From Panax quinquefolius (Eukaryota; Streptophyta; Magnoliopsida; Apiales; Araliaceae), in the NCBI GenBank assembly GCA_020205615.1, contig CM035170.1, forward strand, positions 7,496,311 to 7,560,310: 64,000 nt of DNA. Reading direction: 5' to 3'. The position numbers were made by a program, and so were the translations under genes. The notes below the pieces were generated by a model. That model saw only the letters and a list, made by a program, of their open reading frames with translations. It did no database searches and was not told the origin of the DNA. Positions 1 through 11,500 of the stretch are shown piece by piece. How positions within the stretch are numbered: position 1 is the stretch's first letter; every line of letters begins with the position of its first letter.

Positions 1-715
1 TAAAATGAGATCAGATCTTGGAGAACTTATAATTGTCATCTTCATCTACTACTATTATTACAAAATCTACTCTCATCTCTCATCTTCTCTCACTAAATCG
101 AAAGTCTACTCTCATCTTCTTTCACCAAATCGATCTCTCAGAACCTGGCCTGATCTCAAATTTGTTCTCGATCTTGAATTCTCAGAATCCTCATATCTTA
201 ATTTCGGTTATTACCCGAATAACCGAATAGTAAATTCGGTAATTTGGTAATTCGGTTATTAGGTAATTCGGTTACTTGTTCGGATATTAAAATTGTTATA
301 CCAAAGTATTATTATATATACCAATTTAATTAAGTCCAATTAGAAAATAAACAATTTTATAATAATGACTTACAAGATGCAATTGACAAATTTTTAAAAT
401 CAAGTCAACTGTGTGACAGTCTCTCCTTAAAGCAGATTTCGTCCCCGCTATTGGTGCTTACGGATGGAACATTGGACGTCTACTTTCCAGGATAAAATGG
501 TCTTCAACTCTCACAAGAAACACTTCAATGAAAGAGTTCCACGAACTAACAAAATTTAAACTCTCTATAATTTTTTAATGAATGAAGAATGAATGTAATT
601 TTTAAGAACTTGAGAAGGATTGAAGTTGAATTTGAAGTAAAATTTTGGGTAGATTTGAAACATATTTATAGGTTTCTAAATACCCCTTTAACAATATACA
701 TTCTTTTAATATATA

Positions 716-760
<45 letters not shown>

Positions 761-1030
761 GAGAATTTTATCTATAAAGTGTGACCTTTTGGTTCATATG
801 ATTTCAAGTCAAACAACCATTAAGCATGCTCATATATACATAAACATTAAATATCATGGCTATATTTCAATAAATTATACTAAATGACACGCAAGAGATG
901 CTAGAGGAGTACAAGTATGATTGGTGATTCTGGACACATTATAGGGACAGAGACAGTCGTACGTAAAACCTAACTGCATGCATGCAGCAAATTAAACAGC
1001 AAAAGACAAACAAGTTCAAATAAGAAAAAA
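1..1030. other. Intergenic AT-rich DNA, no gene seen
   Basis: I see no convincing gene here. Positions about 197-290 hold an imperfect tandem repeat built on AATTCGGTTA / GGTAATTCGG, and 707-757 is an (AT)n microsatellite. Short open frames near the left edge have repetitive composition and no recognisable domain. The stretch ends where similarity to the 3' untranslated region of the LBD gene begins. Confidence 0.6.
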
Positions 1031-1170
1031 TAGCTTGTTTTCATTTTATATCAAAACCAAATCCTCCCGGAAAACAGCCATTACTCACCGGGAGTATTTC
1101 TAAACCTAAAGAAAAAACGAAACTAAATTAAATCTATTTACATTTCATTAAGCGGATTAGTCACCCACTG
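1031..1170 (-). pseudogene. LBD pseudogene, 3' UTR fragment
   Basis: This segment matches the region just downstream of the intact LBD gene (about 44817-44945). The shared core reads AAATCCTCCCGGAAAAC, then CACCGGGAGTATTTCTAAAC, with similarity trailing off at CGGATTAGTCACC. It is in the same orientation as the intact copy. The coding end that should follow is missing. A second fragment of the same gene appears only at about 2600-2745, so roughly 1.4 kb of other DNA separates pieces that lie about 250 bp apart in the intact gene. I read this as the remnant of a duplicated LBD gene. Similarity was judged by eye. Confidence 0.75.
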
Positions 1171-2600
1171 ATCAGGTAAAATGGTTGACGCATATTTTAA
1201 ATATGTGAAGTATTTCAGTCCAAAAATGAGATTTTTATCTCCACTACTCTTTTCATTCTAATATTAAATATATATTTGTAAAATAATGATTTTAAAGATA
1301 ATTTTATTTTTTCAATTAGACTTATTCCTAATAAGGGATGGAATGTAGTAGTGGAGGCATGATAGTAAACAGAATGATTGTTTTAAAAATTTCATAACAT
1401 TCTATAGTCCAATGAAGAATATAAATATATTTATGATATTAGAATGCATTAAAAAATGTATGTCTAACTTGAAACGGAAGAAATATTACTAGGATTTTAA
1501 ATCTGTAGCCTTTTCGTACAAAAACAAGATTGGCTTAGCATGTATATATTTTTGTGCACAAATATTTACTAATTTATGTGCACAAATATTTTATACAAAC
1601 AATATTTTTCATGTATTGTTGGGCCGTGATACTTTTCGTATTGGGCCGAACCGGTTGAGCTCTTTCCTTGAGTTGTATTTATTGTGTCTTGAGTGGTTGG
1701 GCCGAATCTTTGGGCTGATCCATTGGACAAATAGTATTTACTTTTTGGGTTTTGACCGGTAACGATGAAAGAATATGACAATTGACTGTCTTATCTGCAA
1801 AACATTAATGTGGATGAGATGATAGTCAATGCGTGGTGAAAAAACAAAGGCCAAAAGTAGTGGGTGAAATTTGCATCATGCGGTCAATTTGAGATGACCA
1901 TGAGTGGGGTGCGTAATCGAGAGAGTAGTGGGTGACATGGTAAACCGGGCTTGGAGTATATGGGGCAAAGATCACACAATCTAAAAGTAACAACACTTAA
2001 TCATTTTATTATCTCTCTCTAGACACTAGATATTTTCCTCCATTGTTAACCTTGTGATCGATCAGATTGTCTTCTCATTCTCACGGAGCTATATCCTCTA
2101 CGGTCAATCAATAGTCAAGCTTTGGGTGTTGACTTGTTGAACTGTGCAGGATATCGGACGCGTCTTACGTGATTGGGACGTGAGGAAAGATCTTGGCGTT
2201 AACATGTATTAAATAATTAAAAAATAATGTAAAAGATTTATTAATCTTATTTATAATTTCAAGAATAATTTTATGTACAAAAATTGTGTACAAGCAATAA
2301 TTATATGTACACAAATAGTACTAAAACTTATGTAATAAATAGTAACAAAGATTTGTAAACATATTTAGAATGGTAGAACTTGCAACAACAAAAAAATTGA
2401 GCAGTGCACATTTTTTTGTGCACAATTTATGCACATAAAACTATTTAGTGTGTTAAAATCTCATATCAATTAAGTTTGACAAGAAGACTCACTATATATA
2501 CTTGAAAAATCTCTTCACTTAGTAGCAGTTAGTTTTTAGTTGAATATTTCAACATGCTATCAAAGCTAAGATCTTTATATACTTTTGGTTTAATCTCAAA
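1171..2600. other. Unidentified insertion splitting the LBD pseudogene
   Basis: This DNA lies between two fragments of the decayed LBD copy and is absent from the intact gene. About 1241-1354 forms a long imperfect inverted repeat (CCACTACTCTTTTCATTCT against GGATGGAATGTAGTAGTGG), which resembles a small MITE. Motifs with GTGCACAA occur near 1554, 1579 and 2419, so a second unit of about 0.9 kb may lie between them. I could not define terminal repeats or target duplications. The 70-codon frame at 1569-1781 has no recognisable domain and I do not call it a gene. Confidence 0.4.
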
Positions 2601-2745
2601 TACGGGAGAGGCCTCCCACTCACTACCGCAGTTTTTTCCGGTGAAAAATACCTACACAACGACCATTTTCCGGTGAAAAATAGTCCGATTATGTCGCGGT
2701 ACAGGCGCCGACAACTTCATACACATCTAAAAAACACAAGGAAAA
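2601..2745 (-). pseudogene. LBD pseudogene, exon 2 fragment
   Basis: The core CGACCATTTTCCGGTGAAAA followed by TAGTCCGATTATGTCG matches intact LBD exon 2 around 45200-45232 (CGGCCATTTTCCGGTGAAAT, then ACAGTCCGATTACGCCG). That stretch of the intact gene encodes the VIGLYFTGKWP segment of the LOB domain. The fragment then jumps to CACATCTAAAAAACAC, which resembles the intron acceptor side at about 45288-45300, so the intervening codons are deleted or unrecognisable. Another TTTTCCGGTGAAAA occurs nearby at about 2633. No open frame survives. Confidence 0.7.
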
Positions 2746-3587
2746 AAGATTTAGGAGGAGGAAAAATGGGTTGAATAGGAGGAGAGAGACCTCCATTAAT
2801 TAGGGTTTGAGATTAAGAGGAGTGGTTTTCATTGTTTTCAAAGATGGCAACGATGGTGACGTTGTATTTCATTGTTATCAACTTCATTAATTTCTATGCC
2901 TTTGATTTATTTTTATTTTTTTATTATTTTTATTTTTTGTAGTTTTTACTGATTGTGAATTTTGTACTTTATGTTGTACTTACTGATACAAACCAATCAA
3001 GCAAAACACGACCGGTATGCTTGAAGATTTTTTGTTTACTTATTAATTATTCAATTAATTAAATGTAGTGTAAATATATTTTTGAGAAGATACTTACTAA
3101 ATTATTGAATTTGTTAAGAGTAACTAATTGGATTATATAATGTAAATTTCTTTACACAAATATAAATATAATCAATTTAATGTATTGTGAAATTATTAAG
3201 AGTCAGAGAAGGTAATTATTATAATATTAGATTTAATTTAATACTATTATACACTTCTACTGAACTTAATATAGTTAGGACACGAATTAAATTACAAAGA
3301 AGATTTAATATACAATTATACATTTCTAATGAACTTAATATAGTTAGGACAAAAAATTACAAAGAAAATTCATAATTAAATAATATAATTGAATCGCGGA
3401 AGTGGTATGTTAAGACTTTAATTGTTGGGTAAATTGCAAAATTGCATGTCCCCTATACATTGAATTGCAACATAGACGTCAATATTTAAAATTTTACAAT
3501 GTCATAGTTAATGTTTTTATTTTTTACAAAATCGTCCCTTCTAACTAATTTTGATCAAAATTAGTAAGATATGTGTTTTATGCATGT
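2746..3587. other. Intergenic DNA with a two-unit tandem repeat
   Basis: No gene is supported. About 3240-3375 contains two imperfect tandem copies of a unit of about 67 bp (shared core AACTTAATATAGTTAGGACA). The 62-codon frame at 3187-3375 is that repeat read as protein and is not a gene. The right end, TGCATGT, is the left target duplication of solo LTR S0. Confidence 0.5.
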
Positions 3588-4271
3588 TGTAAGACCCCGA
3601 ATTTTATGAAATGAAAGTATTCAATTTTTTTATAATTATTATTCTATTTAGTAAATGGTTAAATTGATAAAAGAATAAAGTTAAGGGTGATATGTGAAAA
3701 TTTTACAAAGTAAGCAAGTTGTCATAAAATATTCGTTTGATCGAGGAATATTTTTTTTATCGGGGAATATCCATACGACGACATAATTATTGGTGGACCC
3801 CACAACGGAATAATTATCGAATTTAGAAAGCGACAAAAATAACCTTTTTATAAAAATAACGACACGACTTTTACCGTTAAAGTGTTAAAATACTCGGTGA
3901 TAAAAGTACAGTAATACGCGCGGTTGCATATATAATAGCACACGGTATTGTACAGTACTATCTTTGATTATTGATGCTTACGTAAGAAGTCACTCAGTTT
4001 TATTCAATTATTACAATAGTAGTTGATGCATAGTATCTCATATTATTGATTCAATTATTGTCACATTATCATCTACACAATATTTTATATTATTAAATCA
4101 ATAATTGAAACGACAAAGTTATTCATATTATTATTTGCATTATTGACAATGTCTAGAAAGTTCTGTTGAGAAAATGGGTATGGTCACCTAATTGCGCGCC
4201 AATAAGGAGAAGTCCTTATCGGAAAGTCCCCTCTTTCCTGGAATGATCTGGTTGTTAATATTGTGAGTTAT
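3588..4271 (+). mobile_element. Solo LTR S0, left part (split by E1)
   Basis: It starts TGTAAGACCCCGAATTTTAT, the same TGTAAGACCCC terminus used by the other LTRs here, and its right part ends ATCACA at 41547. The flanks are CATGT (3583-3587) and CATAT (41548-41552), a 5-bp duplication with one mismatch. The sequence stops at GTTAT where minus-oriented E1 begins, and resumes at 38870. No internal retroelement domain lies next to it, so I call it a solo LTR left by LTR-LTR recombination. It is the oldest layer of this stack. Confidence 0.85.
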
Positions 4272-5341
4272 TGTGACGCCCCAAAATAGGTATACATCAC
4301 TTATTACGAGTCGCATGCAAATACATGGTACGAATCTGAAATACAATCTTAAATATACAACATAAGTCGTGAGTTTTAATACAAATATTGTCTTCTGGCG
4401 ATTCAAACTCAAAATAAGTCCTCAATACATTTATTATCACACTATTTCATAGAATAGTGAGGACTACTAATGCTATCATCTAGGCGCCACTCTCTACTGC
4501 TAGATTAGTCCTCGCTACGTTCTCATTTCAAAGAGAACAATGAAAGCAAAAGGGTGAGCTCAACTAGCCCAAGAAGAAATATTATGACTAAGATAATGCG
4601 AGAATAAATTATCGTTAGCCTTCAACAAATGTTAAACTGATACAATATAACAAACATCAAGTTTAACTGCAGCGGAATAAGCAATCCATTAGAAGAGTCA
4701 AGTAGAATATAAAATCTACTATCTTCTATGATTTAAAAGGTTTTTTAATACTTTTATCACCGAGACTCGACAATAAATAATCCACATCATCCCCGCACTT
4801 TACTGCCGAGGATATTCATTAAGTATCACAACCACAAATTATCCATGCACTACGGGCGAGGATATTCGTGTTTTCATCGATGGTCAAGCGATCATGCCAA
4901 CAACTGTCCATCAATGCACTACGGGCCAATGATGATTTTTACCATATCATTTGTAACTTTACGGTCATGATTATACCGAATAATCCGTGGTCATAATCAT
5001 ACCAAGTCCATCTATGCATTACAGGCCACATATGACTTTCAACATAATATAAACATGAGGATGATGACAATGATATAATAATTCAATAAAATAAGTTCAA
5101 GAATTAATTTATCCAGGAACCAATAACGTCCAAATTGTCAACATGATACTTCTTTGTAGAGTAACACTCAAGAATGCTCAGAAGAATATTTTCATGAAAA
5201 GATACTGGATGAAGCGCAAATATCAAGGATATTCCACTAATTTCATGGAGTATAAAAGTCAAAATTTTAACCAACTGAGTATAATAAAGAATGGAATAAC
5301 AAAAGAAATCACCAGGCATGCGATAGACTGCACAGACAGGA

Positions 5342-5512
5342 AATAAATAACGGAACCAGGTCATGCGTAAACGCACAGACAAGATATTCTAACAGAATAA
5401 TAAATAATGGAACCAGGTCATGCGTAAACGCACAGACATGATATTTCAACAGAATAATAAACAACGGAACCAGGTCATGCGTAAACGCACAGACATGATG
5501 TTCCAACAAAAT
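5342..5512. repeat. 57-bp tandem repeat in LTR, 3 units
   Basis: The motif GGAACCAGGTCATGCGTAAA recurs at 5352, 5409 and 5466, a period of exactly 57 bp. Because 57 is divisible by 3, one frame gives a false protein with a 19-residue repeat. More diverged copies built on AATAATAAAGAATGGAATAA continue to about 5680. The same array type is present in the other LTRs with different unit numbers. Confidence 0.9.
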
Positions 5513-5873
5513 AATAAAGAATGGAATAACAGAAGAATTTCACCATGTATGCAGTACTTTGCATAGACATGTTATTCCAACATAATAATAAAGAATGGAA
5601 TAACAGAAGAATTTCACCAAGTATAGGGTAGCCCGCGTATCTGAGTTATTCCAATGAATAATAAAGAATGGAATAACAGAAGTTCTCTTCATTAATAAGA
5701 AAGAAATAATACCCCTTACGAGTACAACAAATAATATCCCTTACCTTAGTAGGAGATTGAATACTGCAGTAGTGTAGTAACAGAATCCACTTCTTCTTTT
5801 TCTCTTATTCTCTCTATACTTTCTCTCTCTATAGCTTGAATGAATTTGTAAAAAATAATGAAGAACTAGGCTT

Positions 5874-5882
5874 CTATTTATA
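5874..5882 (-). promoter_or_regulatory. LTR TATA box (E1 3' LTR)
   Basis: The minus strand reads TTCTATAAATAGAAGCC, a canonical plant TATA box conserved in all LTRs of this family in the window. It is followed by GCTTCATTATTTTT, a plausible start region for the LTR transcript, which would put the boundary between U3 and R just downstream. Confidence 0.7.
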
Positions 5883-5908
5883 GAAGATTTCTAGCTTAGC
5901 CCTTGCAA

Positions 5909-6062
5909 TGTGAAAAGGCAAGCGGCTTGACGACTGCTGATGTGAAAAAAAAGTGGTTTGACGCCTGTAATGTGAAACACCAAGTGGTTTGACGCCTGTA
6001 ATGTGAAACAACAAGTGGTTCGACGCCTGTAATATGAAACGGCAAGTGGTTTGACGTCTGGT
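5909..6062. repeat. 31-bp tandem repeat upstream of the LTR TATA box, 5 units
   Basis: Units begin near 5909, 5941, 5971, 6002 and 6033 (spacing 30-32 bp) and share GTGGTTTGACGCCTGTAA and TGTGAAAC. In the element's own orientation the array lies immediately upstream of the TATAAATAG box, in U3. The matching array in the E1 5' LTR (about 38003-38188) has one more unit. Confidence 0.9.
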
Positions 6063-6770
6063 AAAGGTAATTACTATTGGCGAAAGAGACTCTTAGATGA
6101 TGACATATGCCCCCCCATAGAATAACCAAACTTACCACAAACGTCTCATAATAGACTTCTTATATACATCAAGGATTGAATAAATATTACCATAAATTAT
6201 TTTATTTTTAATCAACACATATTTAATCTTTCAACAACTATTCATCATTATAACTTGTCGTCTCAACTATTGATTTAATAATATAACATATTATACAGAT
6301 GATACTGTGATAATAATTGAATCAATAATATAAGAGATATGATGCAACAATTACTGTAGCAATAATTGAGTATAAATGAGTGACTTCTCACGTAAGCATC
6401 AATAATCAATACCGTGTACTACTATGCAACCACGCGTAATACTGTACCTTTATTACCGGGTATTTCAATAGTTAACGGTAAAACTTTCGCCGTTATTTTT
6501 ATAAAAAGATAATTTTGTCATTTTCTAACTCCGACAATAATTTCGTTATGGGGTCCACCAATGATTGTGTCGTCGTACGAATATTCCCCGATAAAAAGAA
6601 TATTCCCCGACCAAACAAATATTTTATAACAACTTGCTTACTTTACAAAATTTATAAATATTACCCACAACTATAACATTATATCAAATCCCCACCATAA
6701 TATTCAAAAATGATATTTAGAGAAAATTAATCTTTATTCATAAAAGTTGGGGTCTTACAACCTCCCCTTC

Positions 6771-7850
6771 TTATGAAATTTCGTCCTCGAAATTAGGGTA
6801 CATACCTGGTATGACGAAGAGGTGAGGATACCTTGAGTTTATTTCAGATTCTAATTCCCAAGTTATTTCCTCAACATCGTGGTTTCTCCACAAAATTTTA
6901 ACTTGAGGTATAACCTTGGAGCGTAGAATATGTTCCTTCTTATCCAAGATTTGAACAGGAACCTCTTCATACGTTAAATCTTCCGCTATTTCGTCTGGTT
7001 CTAACTCAATAATGTGGTTCGGGTCCTCCACATATTTACGTAACATGGATATGTGAAAAACGTTATGAACACGAGACATACTTGGTGGTAAAGCAAGTCT
7101 ATAGGCTACATTTCCTACTCGGTCAAGGATTTCAAATGGGCCAATGAATCGAGGATTGAGCTTTCCTCTCTTTCTAAATCTTGTAACTCCTTTCCATGGA
7201 GCCACACGTAACAACACATGTTCTCCAACATTGAATTCCACGTCCTTTCGATGAAGATCAACACAACTCTTTTGTCGATCTTGTGAGGTTTTTATACATT
7301 GGCGGATCATTTGAATCTTCTCCGTAGTCATACGTACTAATTCGGGTCCCAACAACATTGCTTCACCAACCTCATCCCAACATACTGGAGAACGACACTT
7401 GCGTCCATACAACGCCTCGAATGGAGCCATGCCGATATTTGCTTGATAACTGTTGTTGTAGGAGAATTACACTAATGGCAAGAACTTGTCCCAACTTCCT
7501 TTGATGTCAAGGACACAGAGTCTTAATAGATCCTCAAGAGTTTGAATATTCCTCTCTGATTGTCCGTCCGTTTGAGGATGATATGCCGAACTAAATCGTA
7601 AATCCGTGCCCATAGCTTTTTGCAAACTAACCCAAAATCGTGAAGTGAATATTGGGTCTTGATCAGAAACTATGGATACTGGCATACCATGCAGTCGTAC
7701 AATCTCATTTATGTAAATACGAGCAAGACATTCAAGTGTATAAGTTTCTCGTATAGGTAAGAAATGAACAGATTTGGTCAATCTATCAACAATGACCCAA
7801 ATCGCATCAATTCCTTGAGAAATCTTGGGAAGACCAGTAACGAAATCCAT
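6771..7850 (-). pseudogene. E1 integrase core, C-terminal region and chromodomain
   Basis: Reading 7850 to 6771 in one frame gives the integrase catalytic region, starting MDFVTGLPK (first Asp), then SDQDPIFTSRFW (second Asp) and QSERNIQTLEDL (Glu), so the DDE triad is present. A TAA at 7467-7469 interrupts where relatives read Glu in LVEFSYNN. The frame then continues through MAPFEALYGRKCRSPVCWDE and the conserved [20 protein letters not shown]. It ends with a chromodomain (VKILWRNHDVEEITWELE) and a stop at 6771. Chromodomains at this position direct integration to marked chromatin in chromoviruses. With its single stop this is one of the better-kept pieces of E1. Confidence 0.88.
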
Positions 7851-8573
7851 GGTAATGTGCTCCCACTTCCATTATGGAATTTCAAGTGGTTGCAATGGAC
7901 CTTTTGGCACTTGATACTCCGCCTTGACTCATTGATAAGTTAAACACCTTGAGATAAACTCCGCTATCTCTCTTTTCATATTGCTACACTAAAATGTATG
8001 TCGAAGATCACGATACATTTTGGTACTCCCAGGATGGATTGCAAACAGTGTGTTGTGCGCCTCCATCATGATCTTATACTTCAAATCAGAGTAATTAGGA
8101 ACACAAAGTCTGGAGTTGACTCTAAGTATTCCTTCTTCATCGATTCTTGCTTCCGGAATAGCACCTTCTTGCACTTTCTTCTTCATGCGCATCAGATTCA
8201 GGTTTGTAGCTTGAGCAGCTTTAACTTTATCAATTAAAGTCGGTTCTACTCGTATATTTGCCATCATCACGTGGGTCCCTGGAGTCTTTATCTCTATTTC
8301 TATCCTTTGCAAGTCATACAAAATAGGCCTTTGCGTTGACAATATCGCACTCGTACCCGCATATGATCTTCTACTCAATGCGTCGCCTACCACGCTTAAA
8401 CTTTTCGGGATGGTATTGAATGGTATGATCATAATCTTTTAACAGTTCAAGCCAACGTCATTGCCGAATGTTGAGTACCTTTTGGGTGAAGAAATATTTG
8501 AGGCTTTTATGATCCGTAAATATCTCCACATTCTCCCCATACAAGTAATGCCTCCAAATTTTAAGTGCGAAGA
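7851..8573 (-). pseudogene. E1 RNase H end and integrase zinc-binding region
   Basis: The open stretch 7989-8432 contains DALSRRSYAG, the usual end of Gypsy RNase H, a variable linker, then LRVNSRLCVPN and the start of the HHCC integrase domain (AHNTLFAIHPGSTKMYRDLR). The second half of that zinc domain is past a stop near 7989 and reads RCLTYQ where relatives have RCLTCQ, so a metal-binding Cys is lost. The upstream end at 8573 is cut by insertion of solo LTR S1; the same reading resumes at 11112. Confidence 0.82.
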
Positions 8574-11111
8574 TGTGACGCCCCCAAAATTAGGTATACA
8601 TCACCCATCTTGAGTCGCCAGATACATGGTACATAATTCAAATACAACTTAATAATACAATTGTCGTGTATAATACAACAAAACATAAACTGTGAGTTTG
8701 AATACAAATATTGTCTACTAGAGAGTATACAAACTCAAAAGGAGTCCTCATTATAATTATTATCACACTATTTCACAGAATAGTGAGGACTACTAATGCA
8801 CCATCTATGACCATCACTCTGTTCCCCGACTAGTCCCTGCTACGTTCTCATTTCCTGTAGAGAACAGTGAAAGAAAGGGTGAGCTCAACTAGCCCAGTAA
8901 GAAATATTATGACTAAGATAACGCATAATAAATTATCGTTAGCCTTCAACAGTGTTAAACTGATACAATATAACAATCATCAAGTTTAACTGTAGCGGAA
9001 TAAGCAATCCATTAGAAGAGTCAAGTAGAGAATAAAATCTACTATCTTCTATGATTTAAAAGGTTTTTCATCACTTTTATCGCCGAGACTTAGCTTAATA
9101 AATAATCCACATCATAAAATCATCCCTGCACTATAGGCCAAGGATATTCTTTAGTATCATGACCACGAATTATCCATGCACCACGGGCCAAAGATAATCA
9201 TGTTTTCATCAACGGTCCTGATCATGCCATAAAACAATTCATCTTTGCACCCTTGGCCGAAGAGAATCCATAGCCATAATCATACCAAAAACTGTCCATC
9301 AATGCACTACGGGCCAACGAGAGGACTTTTTTCACATCATTTGTAACATTACTAAGTAATGATTATATCGAATAATCCTCGGTCATAATCATACCAAGTC
9401 CATCTATGCACTACAAAATACATATGACTTTCAACATAATATAAACATGAGGTTGATGACAATGATATACTGAATTCAATAAAACAAGTTCAAGAATTAA
9501 TTTATCCGAGAACTAATAACGTCCAAATTGTCAACATAATACTTCTTGTAGAGTAAAATTCAAGAATGCTCGTAAGAATATTTCCATGAAAAGATCTTTG
9601 GATGAAGCGCAAATATCAAGGATATTCCACTAATTTCATGGAGTATAGAAGTCAAAACTTTAACCAACCGAGTATAATAAAGAATGGAATAACAAAAGAA
9701 ATCACCATGCATGCGGTGCTTGCGATGTATAAAGTTATTCCAACGAGAATAATAATAACGGAACCAGTCGGTAAAATTTGCAAGCCGGGATGTGTTCCAT
9801 GAATAATAAAGAATGGAATAACAATGAAATCACCATGCATGCGGTACTTCACATAGACGAGTTATTCCAACAAAATAATAATAATCGGAACCGAGTCAAA
9901 GAAATTACGCGCAAGCGATGTGTTCAGCGAATAATAAAGAATGGAATAACAACAAAATCACCATGCATGCGGTATTTGGCGCAGACAAGTTATTCCAACG
10001 AATACTAAATAACGGAACCAGGTCAGCGTAATCGCACCGCAGAGATATTCCAACGTAATAATAAAGAATTGAATAACGTAAGAATTTCACCAAGTATAGG
10101 GTAGCTCATGATATCTGAGTTATTCCAACGAATGATAAAGAATGGAATAACGAAGTTCTCTTCATGAATACAAAAGAAATAATACCCCTACGAGTACAAC
10201 AAATAATATTCCCTACCTTAAGAAGAAGAAAATCTTTGGATATATGAGTAGTGAAGTAGCGAATACTTTTCTTCTTTCTCTCTATAGTTTATCTCTCTGA
10301 GTTTCAAAGTGATTTCGTAAGAAATAATGAAGGAATGAGCTTCTATTTATAGAAAAATGGATCTGCGTAAGAACTAACTCATGAACGGTCCGTATTGATT
10401 TACTTTAATCGGACGGTCCATATTTAAAGCAAAATCTTTTAAATAAAATATAATATATTCTATTTATAATCTAATAAAACGAATAACTTTATAAAAGATT
10501 TTACTATGCAAATACTATCTGCAGCCTTATGCAAATACTATGCATAATAAAATATAATATATTCTAATTATTGTCTAATAAAATAGATAACTTTATAAAA
10601 GTATTCTATTTTATATAAAAGATTTTACTATTAGCCTAATAAAACGAATAACTTTATAAAAGTATTCTGCTTTTATATAAAATGCTTTTCTGCTTTTATT
10701 ACATTAATAATACCAATAAAACAAAAACCGAAAGACTTATCACATAAGCATCAATAATCAATACCGTGTGCTACTATGCAACCACGCGTATTACTATACT
10801 TTTACTATCGAGTAGTTCAACAGTATTAATGGTAAAACTTCCGCCGTTATTTTCAATAAAATATTTTTGTTGTTTTCTCAATCCGACAATAATTTTGTTG
10901 TTGGGTCCACCAATGATTGTGCCGTCGTACGGATATTCTCCGATAAAAAGAATATTCCCCGACTAATCGAATATTATACAACAACTTGCATACTTTTCAA
11001 AATTTATAAATACTACCCACAACTATAACATTATATCATATCCACACCATAATATTCAAAAAATTATTTCGAGAAAATTAAATATTTATTCATAAAATCT
11101 GGGGTCTCACA
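8574..11111 (-). mobile_element. Solo LTR S1 inside E1 pol
   Basis: This 2.54-kb LTR begins TGTGACGCCCCCAAAATTAG and ends GGGGTCTCACA on the plus strand. It is flanked by perfect 5-bp duplications GAAGA (8569-8573 and 11112-11116). Removing it together with one duplication restores the RNase H reading found uninterrupted in E5 (about 50800-50815). It has the family arrays and a TATAAATAG box on the minus strand (10343-10351). No internal domain belongs to it, so it is a solo LTR. The region 10380-10720 holds imperfect repeats of AATAAAACGAATAACTTTA not seen in the E1 LTRs. Confidence 0.95.
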
Positions 11112-11500
11112 GAAGACAACAGCTGCCAACTCTGGATCATGAGTATGATAATTCCTCTCATATTCTTTGAGTTACCGAGAGGCATAGGCTATGACTTTTC
11201 CATGTTGCATGAGAACACATCCTAACCCTTTGCCCGATGCATCACTGTAGATGACAAATCCTTTTGATCCAGATGGTATTGCCAGAACAGGTGCTGAAAT
11301 GAGTCTCCTCTTGAGTTCTTGAAAACTCTTCTCACATTCCTCGGTCCAACCGAATTTTGTATCTTTTCGAGTCAGCTGAGTTAATGGAGTAGCGATTCGA
11401 GAAAACCCTTCTACGAATCTCCGATAATAACCAGCTAAGCCGAGAAAGCTACGTATTTCGGTCACTGATTTAGGTTTCTCCCAGCTTTGTATTGTTTCTC
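11112..11500 (-). pseudogene. E1 RT thumb / RNase H fragment
   Basis: Read on the minus strand it gives [20 protein letters not shown] (the RT thumb/connection segment of Gypsy pol), [20 protein letters not shown], then the RNase H start [20 protein letters not shown] with the first catalytic Asp. A stop near 11172 replaces Gln after YASR. The upstream end stops abruptly after TTTGTATT at about 11495 and is followed by an LTR fragment. About 125 bp of E1 pol present in E5 (about 51175-51300) is missing between this point and 33858. Confidence 0.85.

Larger units (their letters stand above)
4272..6759 (-). repeat. E1 3' LTR
   Basis: This 2.49-kb LTR, read on the plus strand, begins TGTGACGCCCC and ends GGGGTCTTACA. 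It abuts the polypurine tract of E1 (plus-strand ACCTCCCCTTCTTA at 6760). It pairs with 36394-38869. Inside are three repeat arrays: GCACTACGGGCC-type repeats (about 4795-5045), a 57-bp tandem repeat (5342-5512) and a 31-bp tandem repeat (5909-6062). The short open frames in this region are repeat translations. Confidence 0.92.

Noticed and set aside
1554..2440. GTGCACAA motifs as terminal repeats of one element
   Set aside because: The motifs are short and self-palindromic and no target duplication or consistent terminal alignment was found.
5309..5509. Open frame with a 19-residue repeat (minus strand)
   Set aside because: It is the 57-bp LTR minisatellite; a period divisible by 3 keeps the frame open.
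5909..6062. Regular short repeats that could suggest a CRISPR array
   Set aside because: Units are directly adjacent with no unique spacers, lie in a plant LTR, and no cas gene exists.
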